A stretch of 64,000 nt of DNA from Acanthamoeba lenticulata (Eukaryota; Discosea; Longamoebia; Acanthamoebidae): assembly GCA_002179805.1 (NCBI GenBank), contig NAVB01000087.1, positions 1 through 64,000 on the forward strand. The letters are read 5' to 3'. Each line of letters begins with the position of its first letter. Position 1 is the stretch's first letter. The position numbers were made by a program, and so were the translations under genes. Below the pieces are notes generated by a model. It was not told where the DNA came from. It saw only the letters and a program-made list of their open reading frames with translations, and ran no database searches. Shown here piece by piece: positions 22,481 to 31,717 of the stretch.

Positions 22481-23011
22481 ATGGGCGGACTACTCAGTAT
22501 GTTCATGAGCAGGAAGGAGGTGAGGATTGTCATGGTCGGCTTGGACGCCGCCGGCAAGACGACCGTCCTGTTCAAACTCAAGCTGGGCGAACTCGTAACC
22601 ACAATCCCGACGATCGGATTCAACGTGGAGACGGTCCAGTACAAGAACGTCAACTTCACCGTGTGGGACATCGGCGGTCAGGACAAGATCCGGCCCTTGT
22701 GGCGCCACTACTACCAGCACTCGGCCGGCGTTATCTTCGTCGTGGACTCCAACGACCGAGAGCGAATTGGCGAGGCCGCGGAGGAGCTCCAGAAGCTGCT
22801 TCGAGAAGACGATCTTCGTGACGCCGCCGTTCTCATTCTGGCAAACAAGCAGGATCTTCCAAATGCCATGTCGCTCGCCGAGGTAACCGACAAGTTGGGA
22901 ATGCACAACCAGAGGAACAGGAAATGGTTCACACAGGCTTCTTGCGCGGCCACGGGAGACGGTCTCTACGAAGGCTTGGACTGGCTCGCGAGCGCCATCT
23001 CGAACAAGTGA
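22481..23011 (+). CDS. ARF1: ADP-ribosylation factor (ARF) GTPase
   Basis: A complete 176-residue ARF-family small GTPase with no intron. It recruits COPI and other coats to Golgi and endosomal membranes when GTP-bound. Seen are the N-myristoylation site MGGLLS, the P-loop GLDAAGKTT, switch I with PTIGFNVET, switch [22 protein letters not shown], and the [12 protein letters not shown] base-binding loop. The length and the WDIGGQ motif fit class I/II ARFs rather than ARLs. It is the only multi-domain-free housekeeping gene here without introns. Its small neighbour gap upstream holds the repeated palindrome described separately. Confidence 0.97.
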   Translation: MGGLLSMFMSRKEVRIVMVGLDAAGKTTVLFKLKLGELVTTIPTIGFNVETVQYKNVNFTVWDIGGQDKIRPLWRHYYQHSAGVIFVVDSNDRERIGEAAEELQKLLREDDLRDAAVLILANKQDLPNAMSLAEVTDKLGMHNQRNRKWFTQASCAATGDGLYEGLDWLASAISNK

Positions 23012-23422
23012 TTCAAAGCTTGTGGTTCTGTACATAAAGGGAGTTAAAGCACAATAATAAACGAACACTGAACACACACACTCAAGCACGAAGGCACGCT
23101 AACGGGCGAACGCGCGCTGTGGCCGTCAAGGAACTCGCAAATTCATCGTGGCGGTGTCTGCTCGCGGAAGCAGAGGCCAAGACATCAGCCGCGCGACTCC
23201 TGCAGGTCTAGACCTAGTGCCCTCGGCAGGTGGTGCTTCCATTCAGGCAGCCCCAGATTCGACCAAACGGCCAAATACCGCGCCGAAGGAGGTGAAGAAG
23301 TGCGTAGCACGAGAGTGGAACTCTTGTGGATGAGACTGAATGGATATTCATTTCTTCATCTTCGCGAGACGTTGGTGGAAAGGAGCGAAAGGGGGATTTA
23401 CTTGTGTTGGGCTGGGCCTTCC
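23012..23422. other. Intergenic region between convergent ARF and ESSS genes
   Basis: About 410 bp between two convergent genes. It should contain both 3' UTRs; CAATAATAAACG at about 23051-23062 could serve ARF polyadenylation. No coding similarity was recognised on either strand. Confidence 0.45.
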
Positions 23423-23972
23423 TTACTGAGGACCATCCTCAGAAACAGCGGGAGTCTTCCTGAATTTAGTAGGATCCATCATGAGCTGAAGCGGCTCTGG
23501 CTCAGGCAAGCCCTGCGCGCGCTCTCTCCTCCGCCTGGCGATTTCCATTTGGCCGAATTCAGCAGGGCTCAGCTTGCCAGAATAGTTGAGAGCCACCCAA
23601 CCGAGCACCAACGTAGCGGCGATGCCGAAGTAGGTGATGAGCTCCCACGACTCACGAGGGTATTTGACGCCCGGCTTTAATCAAAGCGGATTAGAAAAAA
23701 ATGTGCAACGTGCGTCCAGGATTTGGGGGGGGGAAGGTGGCTAATAGGTCACTTACCTGCCTGCCCCAGAGATAGCCGGTAGGATCATCCTCGTGGTGGT
23801 GGTGGTGGTCATCGTGGTGATCATGCTCCTTGTGGTGGTCATCATGCTTGTGGTCGTGGCCGTGGGCGTGAGCGGAAGCGGGCGCCGCAAGCGACCTGGA
23901 GAGGAGAGTGGAGGAGGAAGGGGCGCTTCGGGCAGCCAAAAGGCCAGTGCGTCGAACGGCAGACCTCCACAT
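23423..23972 (-). CDS. NDUFB11: NADH:ubiquinone oxidoreductase ESSS subunit (NDUFB11), His-rich
   Basis: This is a supernumerary, single-span subunit of mitochondrial complex I. Two exons (23757-23972 and 23423-23674) join to a 155-residue protein. A presequence-like start (MWRSAVRRTGLLAARSAPSS) is followed by a remarkable His/Asp/Lys tract (about residues 34-63). The conserved core is then DDPTGYLWGRQPGVKYPRES and WELITYFGI, with one membrane segment (AATLVLGWVALNY), and it ends PAVSEDGPQ. The core matches the ESSS/NDUFB11 pattern of GYLWGR followed by a Trp-Glu and a helix. The His-rich tract is far denser than I would expect for the family. It is divergent from the ankyrin gene with 117 bp between starts. 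Confidence 0.82.
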
Positions 23973-24089
23973 TATTTTTGGCGCAGATCGATTTTGATTT
24001 TTTGCCTTGTTGCTCTTATCCACCTTTGTATTTCTCTTTGGTTTCTTCTGCTCTTCGTGGTTGTGGTGAATCGAAGGTCTGTCTGCAGC

Positions 24090-26197
24090 ATGAACGTGTG
24101 GAAGGCAGCCAAGACCGGGAAGCTCGACTGGCTTGAAACCCATGTGCGTGGCTGCCTCCTCGGCAAGGCCTCTCATCTTTGGCGTGGCTCTAATCCGCAG
24201 TTTCCCTCCTTCCCCGCTCTCTCTGGGCGCCCACAGGCAGAGACCAAGGGTGTACGAGATCTCGACGCGGCCAACAAGAGTGGCGAGACCCCGCTTATGA
24301 TCGCCATTAAGGAGCAGCAAGTGGAAATCGTTCAGTTCTTGGTTGGTGCTCCTTCTCTGCTTCTTCACGCTCCGTCATTGTTGCCTGCTGATGCGTCCTG
24401 ATTGCAGCTGGAAAAGGGGCGCGTCAACCCCAACAAGGCCGACAAGGCCAAGCTTACGCCCCTGCTCGTCGCTGTCATCGAGAACTGTGGCGAGGAGATC
24501 GTCACCGTACGGCTCCCCACCGCTCCAGCCACCAACGTCACTAGTGACGCTCGACCCACAACACACACACCACACCAACCACCGGGCGCAGGCACTCTTG
24601 GACAAGGAGGCCGACGTGAACGCCGCAGACGCCGATGGCTGCTCCACCCTCCAGTGGGCCGTGCGCTCTGAACAGGAGGATCTGGTATGTTCCGCCCGTA
24701 CGTGCTCATGGACGCCGCGTGGAAGATGAGGCTGGGGCTTTCTCACCATCACCGCCTATGTGGATGTGTCCCCTATCCTTGGATGGGTCCAACAGGTGCG
24801 GATCCTACTCGCGCGAGGCGCCGATTCCAACGCCAAGGCCAACAAGGAGGGCCTGTCTGCCCTGCACTGTGCGTTCTCAACATCATCTCGTCCCAGTAAA
24901 AGGGCGACGGCGCCTGATTGGAGTGTTCATGGTTGTTTTTGCGTGGGTGGACGACATGCGGGCAGATGCTGCTCATCAGGGCAATCAGCACATCGTGAGG
25001 GAGCTCCTTGGGCGTGGAGCCGACAAGGTACGTCGCCGTGTCCTCTCATGGATCTCTCATCGATGCCCATCCGTGCCTTTGCTCTTCACCGACGACACTA
25101 CCGCCACGTCGTCCCCGAACCCATAGGACGCGCTGGACAATCGAGGCGAGACGCCGCTGTTCCGGGCGATCAACGCCGACAACGTTGAAGTTGTGCGCGA
25201 GCTGGTCAACAGCGGTTAGCTCCCTCCCCGGTCCCTCACGGGCTAGCTCGGCCTCCGCGCCGTGCGTAGTGTGACGTCAGCTGATATGGGGGCGCGCACA
25301 AGGCTGTAACTTGAACGTGCAGAACCAGGACGGAGAGACCGTCCTCCACTTACTGGCTGGCGGCAGCGAGGACAGCACCAACTTGCTGCAGTTCATCCTC
25401 GCCAAGCAGCCCAACCTCGATGTGCGTATCCAAACGCTTATCTTCCTCCTCACCTTCTTCCTTGTCTAACTCAACTTCTTCCAGCTGCAAAACAAGGACG
25501 GTGACACGGCGCTCCACTTGGCCCGAGCTGCCGGACACAACGCCATCGCTGGGTTGCTGTCTAAGCACGGCGCCAGCGACGCCATCGCCAACAACAAGGT
25601 GGCCGCCACATCACATACTCCTCTCAGCAGACGCACACCGAGGCTAACTACTGCGATGGACACCTTCAGGGAGAGAAGCCAGTCGCGCTCGAGAAGGAAG
25701 AGACAAACGACGTCGCTGCGGCCGCCGAGCAGCAGCGCGACGAGGCCGACAGCGGCGCCGAGAAGGTGCGACAGAGGTCCCGCAAGAACAACGTCGACGA
25801 TAGCGGTACGGCAGCTCACCGGTGGCAAATATGACAAGGCTCACACGTGCACGACGCAGAGGTGGGCCAGTGGCTCAGCGAGGCGGGGCTCGAGGTACAC
25901 GCGCCCCGCTTCCGGCGAAGCAAGCTGATCGACCTGGACGACCTGGAAGGCCTGGATGAGCGGCAGCTCAAGCAGATGAATATCACCGCAGGCGAGCGGG
26001 CCAAGATCCTAGCTGCGCTGAAGGCGCTGGCCCCCGAGCTGGCGGCCCGGCGCCAAGCCCGCGAGGAGGCGCGTCGCGAGGCTCAGCTCCGGCTGGAGCA
26101 GAAGAAGAGAGCCATGAGCCCAGCTCTCCTCTGGGCGGCCGTGGGCGGCGCTGTGCTGTTGCTCTCGCTGATCGTCTTCTTCAACCTCCAGGCCTGA
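24090..26197 (+). CDS. Ankyrin-repeat, SAM-domain, tail-anchored membrane protein
   Basis: The protein starts MNVWKAAKTGKLDWLE and carries about eight ankyrin repeats, for example KSGETPLMIAIKEQQVEIVQ, KLTPLLVAVIENCGEEIV, DGCSTLQWAVRSEQEDLV, GETPLFRAINADNVEVVREL, DGETVLHLLAGG and DGDTALHLARAAGHNAIAGL. A charged linker leads to a SAM domain (about 25855-26030: VGQWLSEAGLEVHAPRF, LTDLEGL-like DLDDLEGLDERQLKQM, then GERAKILAAL). A basic coiled coil and a final hydrophobic segment (ALLWAAVGGAVLLLSLIVFF) finish three residues before the end, so it is probably a tail-anchored protein with its domains in the cytosol. Nearly every ankyrin repeat sits in its own exon. Function is a membrane scaffold, inferred from domains only. 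Confidence 0.85.
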
Positions 26198-26423
26198 GCG
26201 ATGACCTGTGTCTCGTCTCGAGCGTCAATGCAGACACAGCAGTTGATGAAGAGCACACTTTATTCAACGCTGATTAAAATGAAGAGGTAAGCGCGTTTCC
26301 GCTAGAGGAGGTGCGCAAGCGTGCGTGCACGCGCCTTGGGCTGCCAGTTCAGGCCTATACTTCCACTCTCTATCTCTCTCTCTCTCTCTTTCTAGTGACT
26401 GTTGGCAATGTTGGTCTCGCCGG

Positions 26424-27120
26424 CTACACCACCAGTCTGGTGCGATACAACAGTAAAAATGAGAAGATTGAAGGCAAATGGAAATTAAATCACCACGTAG
26501 AGGACAAGGGAAACAGTGTACCGGTAGGTGACGTAACGACCTGCCGTCTCGGAGGGTCGGATGATCTTTACAACCTGGCCCTTTTTGAGGCCGTAGTAGC
26601 GTGCGACGGGGTCATTCAGCTGAATGCGCGGTAGTTGTGATTCCTCGAGCTTGTACTTGGCCAGCAAAGTTTGCTTCTCGTTGTCAGTGAGGAGCTTGTG
26701 CTTGGGCACGAGGATGTGCTCCGTGATGTTCACCAGTAGCTCAGCCTCCTGGAAATGCTCGACCGTGTAGCGCGGAGCCATTTCGGCGAGGGCCGCCTTG
26801 GCGAAGGCCGTGAGAGTCTGTTGGATGATGACGATGGCGCGGGAGACGTTTTCCTCCTTCATGCGATCGCAGTATTTCTTCACCGGGCGCACGCCCACCT
26901 TCAAATCCTCTGGCCAAAAGACAAAAATTCGGTCGGAAGGATCGTCCTTCTTCCGCATAAGGAGCGTGAGGGCCTCTCGCTTGATGCCCGATTCACCCAT
27001 GAATTTCGCTCGGAACGCATCGCGATCCATGTCTTCTGCGACGCTGACGATGTAGTCCCTGTCCCGCAGCATCTGCAGCACGGTTTTCCTCACCAGATAC
27101 ACGCGAGCTACCTCGTCCAT
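26424..27120 (-). CDS. POLR2E: RNA polymerase subunit RPB5 (RPABC1)
   Basis: RPB5 is shared by RNA polymerases I, II and III. The single large exon (26522-27120) begins MDEVARVYLVRKTVLQMLRD and contains DDPSDRIFVFWPEDLKVG, VKKYCDRMKEENVSRAIVI, INITEH-like VNITEHILVPKHKLL, and the universally conserved assembly domain QLPRIQLNDPVARYYGLKKG with QVVKIIRPSETAGRYVTY. Reading through gives an abnormal tail, SLVLYVVI. Splicing from the donor CG/GTACACTG (26521) to CACCAG/ACTGGTGGTGTAG (26436-26424) instead gives the family-typical ending TYRLVV with a 13-nt last exon. The total is then 612 nt, exactly 203 residues plus stop. I prefer this model. Confidence 0.93.
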
Positions 27121-27297
27121 CTCGTCGTCCTCTCTGGATGGTTCGAACACAAGAAATAGACCCAGGCGCAAGCCTCAGCTTCTTGTGGCGGAAAATTCAG
27201 ATTTTTGTTGTTTTCTGCTTTTCTTCTTGGCAGCATGCTGTTGGTTTTGTCGCACTTCACGAAAGCCTCAACACACACACAACCCACATGCTCGGCC

Positions 27298-28822
27298 AGG
27301 AGAAGGAAGCGCTGCGCACGGAAAAGGAGCTCAGGCATCAGCCAACGCTTCCCGTTGAGATTGCTGACGAACTACTTGACAAGTGGCGCGCGTACTGCTT
27401 CCTCCTTCACAGCGCCAGCGGCTGCCAATTAATTGCCTTTCGGGTCTCTGCAGAGAACAGCATCGGCTCAAGGAGCTCTTGGTCACCTACGATGACACGG
27501 ACTGGGCTTATCCTCTGCCAGCACAGCCGACCACGCCTGCGCCTGCGCCTGTACGGCAGAGTTCATACACTGGTGCAAAATGTGTGTTCTATCGCTGCTG
27601 ACCACTGAGCAGGTAGTGGCAAAAGCTGATTCAAACCAGCCTATGGGAGCGGCTGGTGTCAAGCCCAAGACATGGAGCCAGATGGTTAAGGCACCGGGGC
27701 CGTCCGCCCCGAGCGCAACCGCGAGTACGTACCTTTACCTCGTTGCTGCGGCACGCAAACCGCTCACAGGGCCTGCATAGCTTCGAACATATCGCCACCC
27801 CTTCCTCTACCGACGCTCAAGCGGGACAATGGGAAGCGGCCGTTGACCCTAGTTGGTGGCGTCGACCTCTCCTTCTTCCGCGATGACAAGCGGACAGCCA
27901 TCGCGGCACTTGTGGTTTGCTCGTTCCCACAGCTAGAGGTACCTTTCCTGAAGCACTAAACAAAGCTTCGGCGAACAGATTTGCTCAGCCGTCGGGCCGT
28001 GCAGGTCGTATACGAGGTCTACAAGGTGGTCGAGCTCACGACTCCTTATGTGCCGGGCTATCTGGCCTTCCGCGAGGTGCCCGCGCTGGTGAACCTCATT
28101 GAGCACGTTCGGCGGTCCAAGCCCCAGTTCGTGCCACAGGTGGTATTAGTCGATGGCAACGGCGTGTTGCACTATGGCGGCTTCGGCTCGGCCTGTCACT
28201 TGGGTGTCGTTGCCGGCATTCCCACCCTTGGCGTGGCCAAAAAGCTGCTTTGCGTCGATGGCCTCAGCACGGAAGTCGATGTTGATAGGTGGCTGGATCA
28301 GTGCGAGCACTATGGGCGGGACTGGGTCGAGATCAAAGGGCGCTCGGGCCAGGTCCATGGTGCCATGATCCGGCCGCAATCCCGGACCGCCGTGGCCCGG
28401 AGCCGAGGTGGCAGTGCCGACGCGCCCACGCCGCTATTCGTCTCATTGGGTCATCGCGTCAGCCTACAGACGGCTGTGGAAGTCACGCTAGCGTGCATCC
28501 GGCGCACCATGCCCGAGCCAATCGACCAAGCCGGTACGTACTTCCTCCGCTGTCGCTTGCCGAGCAAGTTGGTCTTGACTCGACGTCGGGGGCCGGGATG
28601 GATGGATGAACAGACCTGCGATCACGTGAACACGTGCGAAAGCTTTATCAAGAGTGCCAACGCAAGGGTGAGCAGCGACCAGCGTACGGCCTTACGCTGG
28701 AGAAGGTGCAGGGGCAGCCTTCTTCGGCCACCAGAATGCCGACGGCGAAGGGCGGCGCCCAAAGCGCGAGGGGGACAGCAACCAACAAGCCGAGGAACGC
28801 GCGGCTGCCGCGGCCAAAATGA
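27298..28822 (+). CDS. ENDOV: Endonuclease V
   Basis: EndoV cleaves nucleic acid one nucleotide 3' of inosine; eukaryotic enzymes act mainly on RNA. The motifs are collinear with the family: LVGGVDLSFFRDD (first catalytic Asp), AIAALVVCSFPQLEVVYE, PYVPGYLAFREVPAL, VVLVDGNGVLHYGGFGSACH (second catalytic Asp), GIPTLGVAKKL, LFVSLGHRVSLQTAVEVTLA, and PEPIDQAD. The chosen ATG at 27298 opens MLGQEKEALRTEKELR, but an additional upstream exon cannot be excluded. The region 27430-27830 includes introns and is the least certain part. A low-complexity basic tail ends at 28822. The gene is divergent from RPB5 with 177 bp between starts. Confidence 0.88.
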
Positions 28823-29157
28823 TTGCGATGTGCCGGGGCAACGCAAGGAGCGTTTGTGGCCAGTCGGCGGGGAGAGCGTGGCCTGTTTTTCCCCGCCCCA
28901 ATCTGTAACCGTAATCTCTTCCTCGTTTTTTTGGTTGTACTTCGAGGAACTATCCCCACAATTCAGGCTCGCCCGAAACACGGCGCGTGCAAGCGATCGG
29001 ATTGGGCCCGTCCTTGGCCGCAATACGCCCGAAGTGGGGGCCATTTGGTCGAGAGGCAGCTGTCTTTTATACCGTGACCACGGCCAGAAGAAGGCCTTGT
29101 TGTTTGCTCTTCTGGCCGGTTTTTCCCCCAAGCTCTCGGAGTCTCCCCTTCGCCGTC
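28823..29157. other. Intergenic region between endonuclease V and FYVE gene
   Basis: About 335 bp with no recognisable coding similarity. A frame is open into the FYVE gene from about 28987, but it has no domain and no start that is better than 29158. It likely holds the FYVE promoter and 5' UTR. Confidence 0.4.
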
Positions 29158-30204
29158 ATGACTCTAGAAACCTCGTCCGAAGTTGTCCTCCCTTCCTCGA
29201 ACACGTTTGCGCCTGCACAGATTGACGAGAGTCAGGCGGCCCCACGCGAGGGCATGGAGGGCAAACCAGATCAAAACAGCAGTCTCTACGACACTACTGA
29301 GTCCTTGGGGCTTACAACTCGCGACTATCGACTCCCCAAGTCCAGGTCTTTCCATTCACAGCCGAGCACATCTCCAACCGTGACAGGTGACGACTTCAAC
29401 AACACCACCACCACCGCGAGCCCCTCAGTCACCATTTTGGGGGCCCTCCCTTCTCTGTCGTGCCCGGCCACGATGGTGCAGGCACACAGCGGTCAGCAGA
29501 GGGAGGTTTCCTTCGACATCAGCTACAGCTTACTCAGCTTGGCGCGGTCACGAAGTGAGCCCATGTATCGTACAAACGGGGAGGCAGCCGCTTACGGAAC
29601 GGGGCAGCAGGAGCAATTCAACAAGCGACCAGAGTGGGTGCGCGATAGCGCGGCGCCCAAGTGCGCGCAGTGCTCGCGCTCCTTCACCTTCTGGCGGCGG
29701 CGCCACCACTGCCGTGCTTGCGGCCACGTCTTTTGCGATGCCTGTTCGACCAACCGTATCACCATTCCTCGACTCAACTACACCACCAGCGAGGTCCGCG
29801 TGTGTGACCACTGTTGGGTGCGGGAAGCAGAACTCCGCTACCGGAAGACGTCATCATCATCATCATCCTCCGCGCCTCGATCGCCCACCTTCGCTCAGCT
29901 CTTCGCGCCCTTGCCTGCTGTCCATTCCACCGCTCGACAACGACACCAGCGACCGCTGTCGTTGAGCAAGACCAGCGAAGTGCAGATCAACAAGAGCCTC
30001 CTCAAGCGGAGCTTGCGTAACGCCGCGACGGCCGACGAGCCCACAAGCGGCGCTGTCCAGATCTCGGGTGTGGAGCGGAGCAAAGAAAAGGAAGAAGAGA
30101 CCGCTCCACCACAACAGCTGTCGGCGGACCACCAGCACGGCGGACATCTCCGAGCAGGTTTCTCTGTAACACATGGTGAAAATGAAAAAGAAAATCAACT
30201 GTGA
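29158..30204 (+). CDS. FYVE zinc-finger protein
   Basis: An intronless 348-residue protein whose centre is a FYVE domain, which binds phosphatidylinositol 3-phosphate on endosomes. The domain has the WVRDSAAPKC entry (WxxD), CSRSFTFWRRRHHCRACGHV (the RRHHCRxCG signature), FCDACSTNRITIP and VRVCDHCW, with all eight zinc Cys/His positions present. The N-terminal 160 residues and the C-terminal 130 are Ser/Thr-rich with no domain I recognise. The ATG at 29158 is the first in frame after the 5' region. A splice at 30159 could extend the protein into 30242 onward, but the following ATG at 30307 better fits a separate gene. Confidence 0.88.
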   Translation: MTLETSSEVVLPSSNTFAPAQIDESQAAPREGMEGKPDQNSSLYDTTESLGLTTRDYRLPKSRSFHSQPSTSPTVTGDDFNNTTTTASPSVTILGALPSLSCPATMVQAHSGQQREVSFDISYSLLSLARSRSEPMYRTNGEAAAYGTGQQEQFNKRPEWVRDSAAPKCAQCSRSFTFWRRRHHCRACGHVFCDACSTNRITIPRLNYTTSEVRVCDHCWVREAELRYRKTSSSSSSSAPRSPTFAQLFAPLPAVHSTARQRHQRPLSLSKTSEVQINKSLLKRSLRNAATADEPTSGAVQISGVERSKEKEEETAPPQQLSADHQHGGHLRAGFSVTHGENEKENQL

Positions 30205-30306
30205 AACTGAAGTCCTGGTTGCCTCTCTCTTTGTGCGTCAGTACCACAACTCGCCTGCCCTTGGCCAAGTTCCTTTGCTTGCTCGTCCCTTGGCAGTGCC
30301 CACGTC

Positions 30307-31596
30307 ATGGCCTCAGCTTCGCCGGCGGCGAGTCGAAACATCACTCAATACGATTTTCTCGATGAACCCATCGCGGTGGGGGACACTCAATCACCCGCCC
30401 CTCCTGCCTCTTCACCCTTCCTCAACCTTCCCCTGGGTTCTCTTGGCAGCAAATTATCTCGAGGTTCGCTCACTCCGCCTTGAGTGGCCAATTAATCTTT
30501 CTCTAATGGGAGGGTTGGGGAACCAACTGCGCCAGATGCTGGCGAGCTGTTCCATTTATTTTTTAAGCACAATTTGAAGGCCGACATTGGGTTCACGCTG
30601 CGTGAATTTGAGGTAAGCGCCTGATCTGCCGTCGTGGCCTCTTGTTGTGCAGACCCCTTGCCAAACCCCATGGGACCATGTGTAATGTGCAGAAGAAGCG
30701 AGGGACGACACCACAAAAAACACTCGAGAACGCGCACGAAGTGCTGCAGCTGGCGCACAAAAGCCACACCAACAGTCAGCAGATCTTCGACCGCTGCAGT
30801 GCCAGTGTGTCAACAGTTGCTACCGACTGCTGCCAACTGATCAAGAGCCAGCTCTCGAGACACACCACGTACCAGGTAACTATTTGTCGGGTGGCAAACC
30901 CTCTCTTTCTTTTTGGGTCCAAAGCGCTCATTTTGTCATCCAGGAGGACCGCATACAGGCGGCGGCGGTGCGAGAGGACCGACGGGACAAAGACAAGGCG
31001 CGCTTTGGCCAATTTTATGAAGAGGAGCGGCAAAGGGTTGATGCTGAGTTTAGTGAGGTGCGCGCCTTTGGCTACCCATTTTGCCAAGAGCATGTGACTT
31101 GTTCAATCTTATCTCTTTTTTTTTGTGGTGTCTCTTCTAGTTGATCTTGACCCTGGACGAACTTTACACGGCCAAGTTCCAGTATGTACCGAGCGAGGAG
31201 AACGGTCGACACAGCGACGAGCGACTGAAGGAGATTAGGCGAGAGGTGCTGTTGCAGCAGTTGGCGATTGTACAAAAGAGAAGAGCTGACAGGAAGGCAA
31301 AGAGGCGCCTAGCCAAGGAGAGAAAAGCCGCGCTGGCCACGAAGCAGAAAGAGGAAGAGGAGGAGGAGGCAAAGAAGGCGGAGGAGAGCCAGAGAGTGGA
31401 GGCCGAGTCTGCGCCAAGCGCCGCCTCTGCGAGCAATCAGACTGTAACCGTTGCCGAGGAGGAGACCACTACCAGCTCGCCACCAAGAGAAACAGAAAAG
31501 GCAGAGGAAGTGCAACCGAAGGAGGAAGGAGAAGAGGCGCAAGCGAAAGAAGCAAACGGTGGCCAAGAAGACAACGGACCACCGCCCGGTATTTAA
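30307..31596 (+). CDS. BLOC1S5: BLOC-1 subunit 5 (Muted) homologue
   Basis: This looks like BLOC1S5/Muted, a coiled-coil subunit of the BLOC-1 complex that sorts cargo to lysosome-related organelles. Exons join as MASASPAASRNITQYDF..., a phase-1 intron from 30468 to 30534, then DAGELFHLFFKHNLKADIGF, TLREFE/KKRGTTPQKTLEN, and HEVLQLAHKSHTNSQQIFDR. Human Muted has the same FVKEFEEKRG...LEN pattern in this position, and the later RFGQFYEEERQRVDAEFSEL also matches. The C-terminal third is a basic then acidic coiled coil (RKAKRRLAKERKAALATKQK) and a Glu-rich tail not found in animal Muted. Distant homology only, so confidence is moderate. Confidence 0.7.
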
Positions 31597-31717
31597 AGTT
31601 TTCCAAGAATTCTACACAGCCGAATTTTGTTGTACAACAAAACAGTTCTCGAAAATCTGACAAGATGCCTGCCAAACCGTTCAAGTAGCTCGCTTTGCTG
31701 CTGGATGCCAGGAGAAG

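Noticed and set aside
30159..30483. Extension of the FYVE protein through a splice at 30159
   Set aside because: Phase fits, but the sequence after 30307 continues in frame by a second phase-1 splice into the BLOC1S5 coiled coil and has its own ATG.
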